Positions 62,760-64,000 of a stretch of 64,000 bases of DNA are shown piece after piece. How positions within the stretch are numbered: the first letter of the stretch is position 1; every line of letters begins with the position of its first letter. The translations under genes and the position numbers were made by a program. The notes beneath the pieces were generated by a model. It made no database searches, was not told the origin of the DNA, and worked only from the letters and a program-made list of their open reading frames with translations. The DNA is from Paramecium sonneborni. Taxonomy: Eukaryota; Ciliophora; Oligohymenophorea; Peniculida; Parameciidae. The stretch lies in the NCBI GenBank assembly GCA_905182985.1, contig CAJJDN010000146.1:236796-300795 (forward strand). The letters run 5' to 3'.

Positions 62760-64000
62760 ATGGTAATGAGTGATTTAGATAAGGATGATAACTAAATTAA
62801 GGATAATAACTCTGAAATATTATGGTAATTAATACCTGACTCATTACCTAACGAAATAAAACAAGAACTTTAATAATCTGTCATAACTTTGGCTTAATAA
62901 GATGCTGAATTAGCGAGACTTGAAGAATATGTTTCTAAAGTTAATTCAGATGATATCATTGCTTAATATTTTGGACTTAATCGATTTCGAAAATTATTGA
63001 GTTATACTAATTTAGCATAACCTATGGAATCATTGATTTAAATGGTTCTATCAACTAATGTTAAATAAAAAATATTTGTAATAGCAAAATGAATAATATC
63101 CCTTTGTTAAAATATGAGGCGCTTTGGATTATAAGTAATATTGTATATGGAACATAATAATAAATATAAATTATTTTAGATAATGATGGAATCAATATTC
63201 TATTTTTGGCGCTTGAATCTAAATATGATGAAATTATTGAATTAGGAGTATGGGCATTAGCTAATATTGCTGGAGATAATATTCAGTTTAGAGATATGCT
63301 ACTTTAGAAAGGAATAGTATTTTACATAAAAAAGATATGGAATTAGTATAGAACATTAAAATTTGAACTCTTCAAAACTATAGTTTGGGCATTAAGCAAT
63401 TTGGCTAAAGGAAAACCGACATCTAAATTCGTAAATTATTTATTTATGGTAATAGTGCACTCATGGTTTAATGTCGATTCTATCTGAAATTATAATTAGT
63501 ACTGATAATGAAGAGTAATTAATAGAAGCTATTTGGGGTTTGAGTTATTTAACTCAAGATATATATGAAATTCATATGGAAATAGATATGAAAGTTATTT
63601 AAAAATTAACATTATTATAGATGTAAGATTCTTTTAATCATACTAAATTCGACAAAACATACTTTAATAATTCCAGCACTTAGGATTATAGGTAATATTT
63701 TAACTGGTAATGATGAGTAAACAAATCAAGTTTTATAAACCGGAGTCTTGTCTCTTTTGAGAAATTGCTTTAGCATATAAAAAAATCAGTACTAAGAGAT
63801 GTAAACACTTCTTATCCCTTATTTAAATAAGCTAAAAAAAATAATTTAGAAATTACAAAATAAATAGCTTTTTTTATATCTAATTCTGCTATTTATGCAG
63901 AATTAACAGATTTAGAATATCTTATTGCTAATTATGGATTTATTTAAGAACTCTCAATGTTATTAGATAAAAAGGATGAAAATATTATTCAAGTAACTTT
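62760..64000 (+). pseudogene. importin-alpha (karyopherin alpha) with several frameshifts, runs off the window
   Basis: Armadillo-repeat sequence of importin-alpha is clear: FGLNRFRKLLSY, YEALWIISNIVYGT, LGVWALANIAGDNIQFRDML, TIVWALSNLAKGKP, then IPALRIIGNILTGNDEQTNQVL and a C-terminal EITKQIAFF part. Importin-alpha binds basic nuclear localisation signals and pairs with importin-beta. One intron (63435-63460) joins normally. The frame shifts without a usable GT-AG intron near 63090, 63655, 63750 and 63875. The N-terminal importin-beta-binding domain, usually basic, is also absent. This points to a decayed paralogue, although base errors cannot be excluded. Confidence 0.72.

Noticed and set aside
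1..64000. Search for tRNA, rRNA, CRISPR arrays, bacterial operons and phage genes
   Set aside because: No stretch with the needed GC-rich stems, regular spacers or uninterrupted bacterial-code frames was seen.

Overview
The window reads as macronuclear DNA of a ciliate, most like Paramecium. Genes stay open only if TAA and TAG are read as glutamine and TGA alone is stop. Nearly every gene is cut by 20-35 nt introns starting GT and ending AG. Base composition is very AT-rich and many genes lie only tens of bases apart. There are no operons, ribosome-binding sites, tRNAs, rRNAs or CRISPR arrays that I could see. All coordinates below come from manual exon joining in the ciliate code. The strongest models were checked for an intact frame and for a summed exon length divisible by three. 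| Layout: 1-5,350 holds the end of a Q/N-rich protein, an ADF/cofilin, a small coiled-coil gene, an Ariadne-type RBR ubiquitin ligase and a Lon-like AAA+ protein whose peptidase dyad is lost. 5,565-16,589 holds a leucine-rich-repeat protein, a cellular RNA-dependent RNA polymerase, a CHAT (caspase-like) protein, a DHHC palmitoyltransferase and a Q-rich protein. 16,753-24,155 is a cluster of B-box/WD40 and MORN-like repeat genes, with a probable Mpv17/PMP22 remnant between them. 24,946-29,250 looks like decayed coding DNA around an assembly gap. 29,899-34,753 is a large secreted cysteine-rich protein. 36,597-38,469 is a second MORN-like repeat gene with a putative N-myristoylation start. 40,115-44,427 is a UBR1-type N-recognin. 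45,651-49,277 holds a Q-rich protein and a secreted protein. 52,309-57,259 holds a small gene and a SecA-like ATPase. The rest is mostly non-coding or degraded, with a short TIR element at 60,438-60,642 and a multiply frameshifted importin-alpha at the right edge. | Assembly: at each of the three N joins (14,006; 26,269-27,083; 36,354) the sequence on the left is repeated exactly on the right (1,106, 256 and 1,053 bp). The contigs therefore overlap and the duplications are very probably artificial. | As Paramecium-type genes are monocistronic, adjacency here says little about shared function. The most unusual contents are the SecA-like ATPase in an organism without a plastid, the Lon-like protein without its catalytic residues, the CHAT protein beside an RdRP, and the repeat genes with an intron at the same place in every repeat half.
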